Source: Eukaryota sp. TZLM1-RC (Eukaryota > Metamonada: BaSk clade). From it: a DNA stretch of 64,000 bases. The notes beneath the pieces are model-generated. The model searched no databases. It worked only from the letters and a program-made list of their open reading frames with translations, and was not told where the DNA came from. Where the stretch lies: NCBI GenBank assembly GCA_040285825.1, contig JAUPSS010000005.1:744001-808000 (forward strand), given 5' to 3'. Made by a program: the position numbers and the translations under genes. This document shows positions 32,235-42,199 of the stretch, piece by piece; position 1 is the first letter of the stretch, and each line of letters opens with the position of its first letter.

Positions 32235-32663
32235 AATTGAATATATAGTTCAAAGAAGAAAATTTAATCCCATAAGTGCTCTTGAATTTAAAGCTAAAGA
32301 AAAACATATAAAATATGACAAAAATATCGAAGAAGATAATGCTGATAGAAATAGACCACTTGTTTTTACTGCTTTTTCATTTTCTGAAAACGGAAGATTA
32401 TCGGTAGATGCAGGAATTTTTCTAAATGGTTTCCAAAAAATGGTTCAAGAAAAAACAATGAAAAGATATGACATCTTTTTATGGCGCTTTCGGATTCAAT
32501 TTGCCATTATTAATAGATTACCTCGGTTTTGTCAATCGAATTAGAGAAGCTTTAACTAGACATCAAACAGATCAAGATTTTGTAGAGGAGTTCTTGCTTC
32601 AATGAATTTCGTCCCTTTAGTCATAAGTTCATTTTGTTAAGTTCGCAAGTTCAATAAATTAAT
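32235..32663 (+). pseudogene. Family A retrotransposon 3' fragment (diverged)
   Basis: Reads RRKFNPISALEFKAKEKHIKYDKNI, FPFSENGRLSVDAG-like text, LWRFRIQFAIINRL and the family 3' tail (cgcaagttcaataaattaat). Closer to the diverged copy at 10.4-12.4 kb than to A1/A2. Confidence 0.75.
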
Positions 32664-33001
32664 AATTCTATTGAGTTTTGTAGTTAAAAAAAGATTTCTT
32701 TAGATAGCATTGCAATTAGCTTATATATTAATTTAAAATATTATATTATACCATGTTTCCTAAAATAATGGGTGTCTATTAATTGGGCGATTTTTCGCCT
32801 GATCTCCCAAATCACCCAACATTTTTGGCACTTGACATTTTTGGAAACATGGTAGTTTATTGTTTAATTGCAACCTAGCGCTTCAGCCGAATGAAATTTA
32901 TTTGCCTTCGTGAACCTTATTACATACACTAACTCTGGTGTAACCCATCACCACAAATCAACATTTGATCAATATTGCTAAAAAATTTAAAATAAAAATT
33001 T
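32664..33001. other. Intergenic region with a short inverted-repeat-like segment
   Basis: Contains ccatgtttcctaaaa (32750) and, inverted, ttttggaaacatggta (32836), an imperfect inverted repeat about 90 bp apart that could fold as RNA or mark a small non-autonomous transposon. No gene recognised. Confidence 0.35.
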
Positions 33002-33073
33002 CGTTCCCACTGGGGGTCGAACCCAGAACCTTTTGATTCGAAGTCAAACGCGCTTCCATTGCGCCATAGAAAC
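33002..33073 (-). tRNA. tRNA-Arg (TCG)
   Basis: 72 nt. Acceptor GTTTCTA pairs with TGGGAAC (three G-T pairs), D stem GCGC/GCGC, anticodon loop CTTCGAA with anticodon TCG (complement at 33039-33041), T arm CTGGG-TTCGACC-CCCAG. Matches eukaryotic tRNA-Arg. No intron. Confidence 0.93.
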
Positions 33074-33194
33074 CGCATTCAAACTTGTTGCATGATTTAT
33101 TAAAAGAAATGCGTAAAACAGTGTTCCATGAGATATCAAACCATCCTTTCCTTTTCAGTATGGCTCCACGTCTCTGAAATGACCAACGAAATAT

Positions 33195-33350
33195 CATGCT
33201 TTGTTAAGATGTCGATCTGAAGTTTGTAAAGAATGTGATGGAAACGATAAGGTATGGAATCGTAACAAGTAAGCATGTATCATCATCAAGGAAATTGTAG
33301 ATTATTTTGTAGAGGATAGTGATGGTGACAGGCCTCCACATCTGTCATAA
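33195..33350 (+). pseudogene. Fanzor remnant F8, extreme C-terminus
   Basis: Reads RSEVCKECDGNDKVWNRNK, stop, ACIIIKEIVDYFVED then GDRPPHLS: second zinc-finger half, a decayed RuvC-III (NRN) and the C-terminal RP-x-x-L signature shared by several copies here. Confidence 0.55.
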
Positions 33351-33687
33351 GTGTAGCTTTTTACTACAGTGAATCTGTGGCGTTTTTGGATTTTCCCATG
33401 TCATGTGGAATTGCTGACATGAAATCATAAATAAATAAAGTCATGTTCAATTGCCTCTTTGATTCGCCTCGACCCAACCATTACTTATAAACCCTCCAAT
33501 TTAAGAAAGTTCGATGTATGCTCCTGAATTTTTGTGAGGTCAACAATAACCAGAACTTCACCTAAGTCTTTGGCTTGAAACAGATCATCAATGAACAAAA
33601 GCAAAAGAACTTATGTTGAGGTGAGTCATAGTCGTTAAAGAGCAAAGAACATGCAGATGTTAGGTGAAAAATTTAATAGACGACATA
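33351..33687. other. Intergenic region
   Basis: No gene recognised in about 340 bases. Confidence 0.35.
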
Positions 33688-34145
33688 CCATGGCTTATTA
33701 ATTTATTGAATTTGCACACTTGATTAAATTAAATCATAACTAATGGGACGACTATCATTAAACCAAGATTTCCTCTACAAAATCTTGATTTGCTTGCTGT
33801 CTAGCTAAAGCTTCTCTAATTCGATTGAAAAACCGCGGTAATCTATTAATAATGGCAAATTGAATCCGTGAACGCCATAAAAAAATATCAAATCTTTTCA
33901 TTGTTTTTTCTTTCACCATTTTTTGGAAGTCATCCAAAAAAGTTTCTGCTTCAACTGATAATCTTCCATTTATCGAAAATGGAAAAGCAATAAAAACCAG
34001 CTGTGTATTTCTATCGATATTTGCATCTTCAATTTCTTTATCATATTTTCTATGTTTTTCTTTTGCTTTAAAATCCAGAGCAGCCACAGGATTAAGTTTT
34101 CTTCTGTGAACCAAAGTATCGTTTGCATCGTTTGCCATGGCTTAT
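33688..34145 (-). mobile_element. Family A retrotransposon A3, 436-bp 3' fragment with TSD
   Basis: Insert 33699-34134 bounded by CCATGGCTTAT at 33688-33698 and 34135-34145. It encodes the last 126 or so residues (VAALDFKAKEKHRKYDK ... DFVEEILV) without any frameshift and carries the full 3' tail. At its 5' junction the nine bases gcaaacgat are present twice in tandem. It lies just 3' of the Ubc13-like gene. Confidence 0.88.
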
Positions 34146-34228
34146 ATAATACTAGTGAAAAATACAAAAAAATTCGGACAGATGAAAAAACACATAAAAT
34201 TTATTACATTGTCATTGTGAATAGAAAC

Positions 34229-34700
34229 CTACATTGCATGCTGTCTAGTGTGTTGTCTGGCTAAGATTAGAGTGTTATTCACTGAACAAACCGTTTTCAT
34301 TGTACTGTTTCTTGTTAGCAATAAAGATGGATGCAAGATCATTCCTCAGGGGATCCTCTGGATTAGGGTCTTGGAGAAGGGATTGGATGGAGAGAAGAAC
34401 AGTGGAAACCTGCATAGCCGGACTCCAATCAGTTTTGAGAATGTCAAGGCAAATGCGGCCCAGACTATCGATGTTCATGTGGTATACGTCTGTGGCAAAA
34501 CGACATTTAGGGGGTTCCATTGGATAATTCTGTGGAAGGAACATCTCTATGGTAAATACTCCCCCCTCATATGGAGTGCCAGGAGGACCTGCGACTTGGG
34601 CTGTAAGGGATCGGTTGTTGGAGGGATCAACAGTAACGGAGATACCTGTGATAGGATCACGCATTAGACGGGAAATTTCCTTGTTGATACGGGCACTCAT
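34229..34700 (-). CDS. UBC13: Ubiquitin-conjugating enzyme E2, Ubc13/UBE2N-like
   Basis: 146 residues from exons 34292-34700 and 34229-34260. E2 fold with catalytic Cys in GRICLDILKTDWSPAMQ and LLSIQSLLQDPNPEDPL, closest by eye to Ubc13, which builds Lys63-linked chains with a Uev partner. The unspliced frame would end in GLFSE; removing the 31-nt intron gives ENARQHTRQHAM, restoring the last E2 helix. The HPN motif upstream of the catalytic Cys reads HMN (cac atg aac), with the key Asn kept. The Ubc13-versus-other-E2 choice is not certain; the E2 identity is. Confidence 0.88.
34261..34291 (-). other. Intron of the Ubc13-like gene (31 nt)
   Basis: On the minus strand GTTTGT...CTAATCTTAG. Removal restores the C-terminal helix of the E2 fold. 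Confidence 0.85.
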
Positions 34701-34752
34701 AGATACTATCTATATTAACAAAAAAAGTGTGAGAGGGATTACTTTGCTGTGA

Positions 34753-34969
34753 TTACACAAAATTTAATTAATTTATTGAATTTGCACACTTGATTAAATT
34801 AAATCATAACTAATGGGACGACTATCATTAAACCAAGATTTCCTCTACAAAATCTTGATTTGCTTGCTGTCTAGCTAAAGCTTCTCTAATTCGATTGAAA
34901 AACCGCGGTAATCTATTAATAATGGATAATAATAATAATACTAATACTAATAATAATGTTACACAAAAT
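34753..34969 (-). mobile_element. Family A retrotransposon A4, short 3' fragment with TSD
   Basis: TTACACAAAAT at 34753-34763 and 34959-34969 bounds an insert of 195 bp. It consists of the family A 3' end plus, at its 5' junction, a (taa)n-like tract (about 34924-34958). It lies upstream of the Ubc13-like start codon. Confidence 0.88.
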
Positions 34970-35070
34970 ATGTATGTTTTTTTTAATCTTTTTTATTTAT
35001 TCCAATAAAAAATAAACTATACGACTAGGCATATGCATGTTTTTATCCAATAAATCTTAAAACTAATACT

Positions 35071-36830
35071 CTAAATATTCTTTCCCACACTCACTGATCG
35101 TTGCAGTACCACTGGTCTACAATTATCATGAATATGTGAGTACGTAATCCTGTACATGTTTAGAGCACTGTTAACATCCCTATCCCAATAGACACTACAT
35201 TCACTGTTATGATGGTGTAGAAGTCCATGGCATGGGACTAGTTTGACATAGTCCCTTTTTAGATTCCAATTATGTTGAAGTTCTTGATTTTGAATAGAAT
35301 CAACTTCATGATACTGTTTTTTAGCCACTCGCAAGTCAATCTTTAACCTCTTCTTCATATGTTTGAATCTCTTGTAGGCATTTGGATCTTTGACCTTTAC
35401 ATCGCATTTGGTGTCTCCTTCGCGATGATCCTCAACACAAGCAGCACATCTCTTACTGGTACGATACTTGTCTACCAAGTATACTTTTATACCAGCTCTT
35501 CTCAGAATTCTTCTTAGCCCAACACCTCTAATTGTGCTGGCCTTGCCTTTACGATTGGTCTAAGCGTCCCAATCACCAAAGCCAATTACAATATTTTGAG
35601 CATCAGCCTTGAACTCAGCTTTTAATCGGTTAACCCAGGCAGCATCACTCTTTTTTTTATTTATATATTTGTATAGAGTGTGGCGCCTAAACAGAGGGTC
35701 TTGGTAAATCGGACAGAGAAATTCATTGTGGAGTAATCTCGTTTTAATATACTCCTTGAATTGCTGCATATTCAAAGATTTTTTGGAATATTCTGATAAT
35801 TTTTCAGATATTTCTTGTACTAACACCTCCGATTGCGTAGATTGTAAATTGAATTCTCTGAATGTAAAGTCGGGAAGAGATTTAATGATTTCCTCTTCAC
35901 CATTGATTCTTTTTATCACCGCGGTTTTGAAAGAGGTTTCACTGCTCTCAATCCTGAAAATGATCGAGTTCAAGTAGTTGTTTCCGTTTCTCTGAACTTC
36001 TATGTTTGAAGTTCAAAGCTTCGTCTACCAGATGTGTAAGAATCAATAATTAGTTTGTCTTTTTTTTTTAAATTTTTGTCTTTTTTCATTAAATGATTTT
36101 TTTGGGTTTTGTCTTTTCTGATTTTCCCTATTTTCTTCAACTTTTTGTCTATTTCTCTTGCATTTTGCCACACGAAGCTTATTTATCTGGAATAATAAGG
36201 TTCTAATTTTGTTCTTCATCTTCTTTCTGATTCATCAATATTGCTTCCCCTGGACTATTATCATCCATTTCAGCAGCATATGAATCACTACTCTGATAAG
36301 GTACTTCCTCACGGTTTTGAACTTCAGAAACTAATACCAATTTAGTATCGTATCGGTTTGGGTCAATTTCCGCAGCAACTTTGTCTTTCAGTAACTCATC
36401 TTTTTCAGATCATGAATATAAAATTCATCTTTTTCTTTTGGTATATCTCTACAATTTCTCAAGTCATGTCTCTCGTGTTGAGCTGAAACACCAATACCAT
36501 CCATCAGAAAGCTGCCATCAAAAAAATAAACATCACTATTGTTGGTCAAAGCTCTGTGTTGCATATTCAGAACCTTGTTTCAAGTTTTAAGATTTTTTTC
36601 ATCAATAACAGTAGTTTCATCGACTTCTTCAAACTCAGTGTTGGGAATTCCAGTTGATTCAACAATCAATCTTTTTGATTGATTAATAATAATTTGCATA
36701 CTTCTTGTTTCAACCAGCATATACGCTGGAGAAAGTGATCTTCTGATATGAAAAACGTTGTAAATGAACAAAGGATTAGGGTTTTCCCGTTCAGCGTTTT
36801 TAATCAATTGTTCAGAAATACGACTGACGT
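35071..36830 (-). pseudogene. Fanzor F4, decayed but long copy
   Basis: Read in minus orientation across several frames: FDGSFLMDGIGVSAQHERHD (36450-36510), AAEIDPNRYDTKLVLVSE where F2 has the RuvC-I segment VVCDPGKRDVLYFG, a GEEE segment (35890-35900), YKYINKKKSDAAWVNRLKAEF, VIGFGDW, one TAG at about 35560, GVGLRRILRRAGIKVYLVDKYRTSKRCAAC, a second finger half and VYWDRDVNSALNM with both aspartates kept, then RPVVLQR. From 35973 to 35071 the frame has only that single stop. Next host gene downstream on this strand is the Ubc13-like gene (370 nt away, 206 of which are insertion A4 and its TSD copy). Confidence 0.7.
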
Positions 36831-37134
36831 CCGCTATTAGTATAAAAGATCTTTTAAGATATTTTTTCCAATTTACCCGTATATCATAGAATATATTAGG
36901 TAAATTAGATTTTCCTTTCTTTGACTGGAATTTTTAAACCAAGTCAAATGGTCATGACAAACCAAATGATCACTTCATGATTTTCAGCCATTTTTTTGAT
37001 TTTTTGGACAAAATGGCTGAATGTCTTTTGGCGACAGATAAAACAGTCGAACCGATTACGGCTTCACATATGTAGAATGTTTCTGAATGTCCTTCAAAAA
37101 GCCCTTCCTTGGAATTTCACCTCTACTGCCAAAG
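36831..37134. other. Intergenic region
   Basis: About 300 bases; no gene recognised. Confidence 0.3.
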
Positions 37135-37354
37135 CAAATCATTATCTAGTGAAATAGATTTTAGATGATTTAGGAGAACTTCTCAAAGAAAGTGGTCGTA
37201 CATTTGATTTTCTGATGTGGCAGAACAGAATTGCATTGTCGTTATGGAGACTCTATCCTCCTTATATTAACCTCATTTTGAATAACATTACGGAGTTTTA
37301 CGAGCAAGTTGCTATTCAAGAGAATGAAGAAAATCTCCCGTCATTCAATTGATG
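37135..37354 (+). pseudogene. RLE retrotransposon remnant, extreme C-terminus
   Basis: Reads LLKESGRTFDFLMWQNRIALSLW ending PSFN, resembling the C-terminal W-x-NRI-x-x segment of the other RLE proteins (FWQNRIVFSIFK in family B). Similar segments end the fragments at 28.9 and 57.6 kb. Confidence 0.55.
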
Positions 37355-37434
37355 GGCTTTTAGTAGGTAAAAACAATAGGTAAGGTTTTTGGTTGAGTTT
37401 TAGAATGTGACTGTTTCAGGAATAAATTATCTCT

Positions 37435-37572
37435 TTCTCATTGATCCTTCATCAATCATGGCGCTCTCTGCACGTAAATTGGTCTATTGCAACCATTGAC
37501 ACGTGCTTCCATCACTACTAGCCTATTCAACGAAGCATTTCGATCTCTATGCTACAAAGATTCTCATGAACA
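37435..37572 (-). pseudogene. Fanzor remnant F9, RuvC-III and C-terminus
   Basis: Minus-strand HRDRNASLNRLVVMEARVNG then RPIYVQR. It keeps the RD aspartate and NASLN motif, and closely matches the copy at 45.75 kb (WNRDRNASLNMLAVMEAHANG). Confidence 0.6.
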
Positions 37573-37800
37573 TCTTTGTCTTTTTAAATTTATTTACTTG
37601 AATGAGTCAATCCGATAAGCAATGTTGAAATAAACAAAATATTTCAAAAAATGGAGTTTTATTGTTCAACAAATCAGAAGCAAGCTCAATATTTTCAATC
37701 CCATATTTTGAACTTAAATTTTCTGCAAAAACAATATTTAATCAGCTATACATAAACATTAAATTAATTTAAACATATGTTACAAATAATACAAAAAGTC

Positions 37801-40386
37801 CTATTTCTTTCCCTTTTTCCCCTTTTTCCCTTTTTTCCCCTTTTTGCCTTTCTTATCATCAGCATCCTCCTCGGGATCCTTGGGTGGGGAATATAAAGAA
37901 TAGCTGGGAAGTTTCATCAAGAAACTCCTGAACTGACCATATTCTTCGGCACTCAAAGGCTCATAATCAACTAAAAAATCAACAAATTCCTGTGAATTCA
38001 AAGGAATTGTGTTAATTTTCTTTAATCTAGTCCGATTCAGCACATTTTCCACAGCATTTATAATAGCAATTGAAGAAAAACCTTCAGAAACATGGGCTAA
38101 AGAAGACAAAGACTCAAAGGAAATAGTGTTAGTTACCTGGCTATTTGTTTTTGATTCAATGACTGAAGAAAATAAATTCCTACGGGTTTCATAATCAGGA
38201 ATAGGTATGTAATAATAATTTGTAAAAAAAGAACAAATGCTTTTAAAATCAGCTTCAAATGGCTGATCAGAAACACCAATCAAAATGATTGGAACATCAG
38301 AAAAGTCAGGTTTCCCATTCTTGCCACCAATTTCCTTTTTTAATTTTGCATAATGATCACTCAGAGGATCTTTCTTCCCCCCTTTTTTCTTCTTCTTCCC
38401 AGTCATCATTCTGTGAATTTCAGGAACAAAAGCAACTACGGGGCTCATCGTTTTTGCGATAGACAAACAAGTTTTCCACAACTCCGGCATTTTACTTGCT
38501 TGGTGGTTTGACAGTAAGCAAGGGCTGAAATCCACAAGGATTGCACCCAATTCATATGCCAGACTCTTAACAATCGACCTCTTTCCACAACCAGAAGGTC
38601 CAAAAATCATAATTGATTGACCTAGAATATTCGACTTTAACACGTCATCAAAGCCCAAAACTAAAGAAACCTGTTGACTAATCATGGAAAGAGTTGTTCC
38701 TAGACAGGGGTCCAAATGACTGTTAACTTTTGCAAATAATGAACTAATTCTCTGAAAAGAAGAGATAAAGTGTGAAAAAAGATACTTTTCTTCAGGGTAA
38801 ATATGTCCGAAACGAACTAAACGAGCGTAATTTTCAAGTGACGAATCACCTGAGCTCTCCTTTGTCGATGATTTGCCCTTTTTTGACCCCTTTTTCCCCT
38901 TTTTCCCCTTCTTTCCTTTCTTTCCTTTCTTTCCTTTTTTTCCTTTTTTTCCTTTTTTCCCCTTCTTTCCCTTCTTTGAACCCTTTTTAGCAGAAGCACT
39001 TCTCAACTTCACTGCAGCCTTCAAGTCGTCTAATTCCTTTTCCAATACACTCATCATACCATCTTGAACTTCCTTTTCCCATATAGGTCTTTCTTGGTCA
39101 AGAATTAAAGAGCGGTCAAAAGGAGAGACTTCATCAGAATTCTCAACCCTGGAATCCCAAGTTGTAAAGTAATCCTGTACAGAAGTTACCATAGAATAGC
39201 CAAATTTGGATCCAGATGACGTATTTTCTTCAGATTTCTGTTCCTTTTCCCCTTTTTTCTTCCCTTTTTTACCTTTCTTCCCACCTTTTGCTCCCTTCTT
39301 CCCCTTCTTTGGCTTTTCTTCTTTTTCTTCCTTTTCCTCTTCCTGCACCTCTTCTTTTTCAGGTTCCAACAAGGCCTTAAACCCACTTAAATCCTCTGGC
39401 AAAGAACCTGTTTTTTCCTCAATCAATGCTACCCAATCACTGAATTTTTCATGAAGTTTATCCTCCAAGAACTCTTGCTCCCGTCCACTGCGAAGATTTT
39501 TTCTCTCTTTTTCAATGCCTTCAAGATAAAGTTGTTCAAATTGTTTTTGCAATTCTTTTCTTTTTAACCGATGGCTAATTTCTTTTCCTTTAAGTTCAGT
39601 TAATCTTTCATCAAAAGAACCATCTTCAATCATTTGGTACAATAGATACTCATCGCGCTGTCTCTGCTTTTCTTTTTTCTTCCTTATATACGACCTAAAA
39701 GCCCTTTGAATCAACCTAGCACTGGCTTCTCTGGTTTCTTCCCTCAGTCTCTCATCATGCTCTTGAATCCAAGCTAGGTATACGTACTTACTCCTGAGCC
39801 TGGCCTGCCTTGCCCTCTCTGCTACTTGGATCAACTTTATAGCTTCCTCCGTTGACATGGAGGTGGTGGGAGGAGGATGAGGAGAGGATGGGGTGGAGGT
39901 GGTAACCATGGATTGGGAAAGTTCAAACTTGGAAATAAGATCAAGGCATAGTTTGTGGTTCCCTTCCACAACTGCCTTGCGATCATCTCTTATAAACTTG
40001 GGAATGGAAAAAGAGAGAAAAGAGGGGGTTTTCTTTAGTTCAGTGAGTGCATCATCGAAAATAGGAGCTTCAGAACCGGTAAACTTGACAACTTGGTTTC
40101 GAAGTTCAGCATACCTTCCAGCGAGTGATTTTAGTAGTTGGTAGAGTGAATGGCGCTTCTGGGGTTGGAGCATGCTTGGATGAGGGCAAAAGAGAACAAA
40201 CTAGTCGAAGATAGAAGATACACGTTGGAACAGTTCGTGATAGCGGAGATATCGGCGTTGTAGAGCCAGAAGGGTTTCTTCGTCGTTTGAGAGAGGAGGA
40301 GCATCAGGAGAGATGTCATCATCTTGAAGTAAGTCTGCAGTGTCGATGGCAGCGCGACGCCACCGTTCAACATCAAAGTGTGACAT
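37801..40386 (-). CDS. DRC11: DRC11/IQCA1-like dynein regulatory complex protein
   Basis: 852 residues from exons 40203-40386 and 37801-40175. Subunit type of the nexin-dynein regulatory complex of motile cilia. N-terminal helical domain (MSHFDVERWRRAAIDTADLL ... RRYLRYHELFQRV), then MSTEEAIKLIQVAERARQARLR, an IQ motif near residue 200 (ASARLIQRAFRSYIRKKK), lysine-rich linkers, and a C-terminal AAA-like domain. That domain has GPSGCGKRS (about residue 590; the Walker A Ser/Thr position is Arg) and VVAFVPEIH (Walker B with Pro in place of Asp), so ATPase activity is doubtful. Long KKG tracts occur at about 410-440 and at the very C-terminus. Without the 27-nt intron the first exon stops at once. 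Confidence 0.9.
40176..40202 (-). other. Intron of DRC11 (27 nt)
   Basis: On the minus strand GTTTGT...CTCATCCAAG. Removal joins SSIFD to YMLQPQKRHS, matching the animal family (CYDQM..PQKR-like). Confidence 0.85.
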
Positions 40387-40732
40387 GAGATAAATCTACT
40401 GTGAATTTCACATATAATGCATTCCCCTGTGAAATTCACTCCTGTTTTCAACTTTCTCAGTGTCTACTCACAGGCTGTGAGAGACATGTAGCGTCATTTG
40501 ACAAAGACAATCATGATCTTCATCAATGGGCTACCTCACTTCAATACACCTACTGCTTTCACAGAGCAAAGCCTCGCGACTTGACGTATCTAAGTGGATC
40601 TACCAAATGCTACTAAGGTATTTGTAGATCGGTCTCAAAAGATTTTCAAACAAATTGAAAAAATAATAATAAACTCAAAATAGAACATCAGTTTTTCCAA
40701 AGTTTTTTTTTCTGTATGCACAGGTTCCCCAT

Positions 40733-41860
40733 TCATTTCCTCAACAGAGCTTCTGGGCAAATGTATCTTTCCGGCCACAATTCCGCTTTCTTATTAATTT
40801 GAATATTTTTTGCAGCGGAAATATCTCTGTCATATACTATTTGCCACTCAGTACAAATATGCATCTACCATGAGCCTGCTTGAATATTCTCGGCCATGCA
40901 ACAACTTGACAGTTTGCTTGTATTAAATTCACTGGTTGACAAGTGCTTCACGTCCTTTTGATAACACAACCATTTTCTAAAAGCTTTTGCTGATCCATAT
41001 CGATTGAGTTTTCGGCAATGAGAAGGGAAATTAGCAGAACCCACAGCAAGATAGAGTTTTTTAGAATGTCCAGCCAGCGTTGGAAATTTGTTGGGACTCT
41101 CTCTGAACTGTCTTTCTTTTCGTCTGCGGTTATCAAATTTGATTATTTTCCACTTCTGGCGATTACTTTCCAAGTACACTTTCCTGCTGACCAAATTCCA
41201 ATGGTTCAAATATTTGTTGAAATTTTGAACGGAATATTGGTTGGGAGAGTGTTGACTGGGTGAAGGTTCTGTCATGTATCTTCTGCCAGTTGGTTAAGTG
41301 ATAACTCCACATTGATAATCATTTAAGAAGTAACCACATAATCTTGATTGTCCCAGATCAACGCCAATAAGGGGCCTTTCAGGTAAAATTTCGACTGGTT
41401 GTCTGCGTCTTCGACGGGGTATTTTTTAGTGCCCTTCAACTGTGTTTCTTTGGTTTTGTTGGCATTAGGGTCACTTTTCATTTCTTTTTTTGATCTTCCT
41501 TTCTTTTTCGGTTGTTCATCCAGCTCATCTGTGATTTTTGAATCATTATTTTTACCTTCAAAGGTCAAAAGCAGTTCATTACTATTAGTTTTCAATAATT
41601 TTTTTTAAATCTATTTTTCAAACTTTTTCTGTTGATATTAAATTTTTGGTAAGGACATTCTTTGAATAATCGTTTAAGACATGTATTTTTGATAAACTTT
41701 GTTTTGGAAGATGATCCTTCAATAAATGGAAATTTTTTCACAGATTGGAAAACATGTGAAGGTACCTCAAGAAATCTAGAACCTTTATGAGAAGCTAAAG
41801 GTATTATTGTAAATTTGAACCTAGTTACGTGTTGATGGCTTTCAAACGTCAACCAAAGTT
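40733..41860 (-). pseudogene. Fanzor F5, a second, more TnpB-like lineage, decayed
   Basis: Minus strand, several frames. N-terminal basic part (41592-41852), then RuvC-I as LIGVDLGQSRLCGYF (about 41310-41360), RRRKERQF, KLYLAVGSANFPSHCRK, then HLSTSEFNTSKLSSCC (first finger half), ICTEWQIVYDRDISAAKNI (second half and RuvC-III) and a stop at 40733-40735. DRDISAAKNI and EFNTSKLSSCC are closer to IS607-type TnpB than the other copies, which have DRxxNAxLNM and EYRTSxxCxxC. Both RuvC-III aspartates are intact, but frameshifts break the gene. The DRC11 start codon lies 346 nt downstream, same strand. Confidence 0.6.
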
Positions 41861-42165
41861 GCTTTTGATGTTACCATAGTTGGAGGTTATGGTAATAATT
41901 GGAGTGATGCTTTTTCGAAAGCTTATTCTGATAAAATTGCAAAGTATTCAATTTTAAAAGAATTAAATTTAATTAACCAAATTGTTCCTCTCGTTTTTAG
42001 TGTTCATGGAGGTTTTTACACTAAAACAAAAATACTGTTTGACCAATTTGGATGGAATGAGGTAGCAGATGAAATTAGTTGTATCATTTTGAAGAGTGCT
42101 TTAAATGCCACAGTGCTTTTAATTATATACTTCAAAAGAAAAGAGAAGACCATCAATGTTGGTAG
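41840..42165 (+). pseudogene. RLE-type endonuclease fragment of another retroelement
   Basis: Reads TKVAFDVTIVGGYGNNWSDAF, SKAYSDKIAKYSIL and VPLVFSVHGGFYTKTKILFDQFG. The D...AF..K..KY arrangement and the following VPLVFS..G resemble the restriction-like endonuclease of non-LTR elements, but the sequence differs from families A and B. Confidence 0.45.
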
Positions 42166-42199
42166 GTAGTTTTGTTTAGTATTCAAGTAGTTTATTCTT

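Noticed and set aside
32082-32235. Gene continuing between the N-terminal RLE fragment and the family A fragment
   Set aside because: The two pieces belong to different element families and are separated by broken frames.
38772-39454. Phe/Pro-rich plus-strand frames over DRC11
   Set aside because: Antisense of KKG repeats gives FFPFFPF runs; no independent coding evidence.
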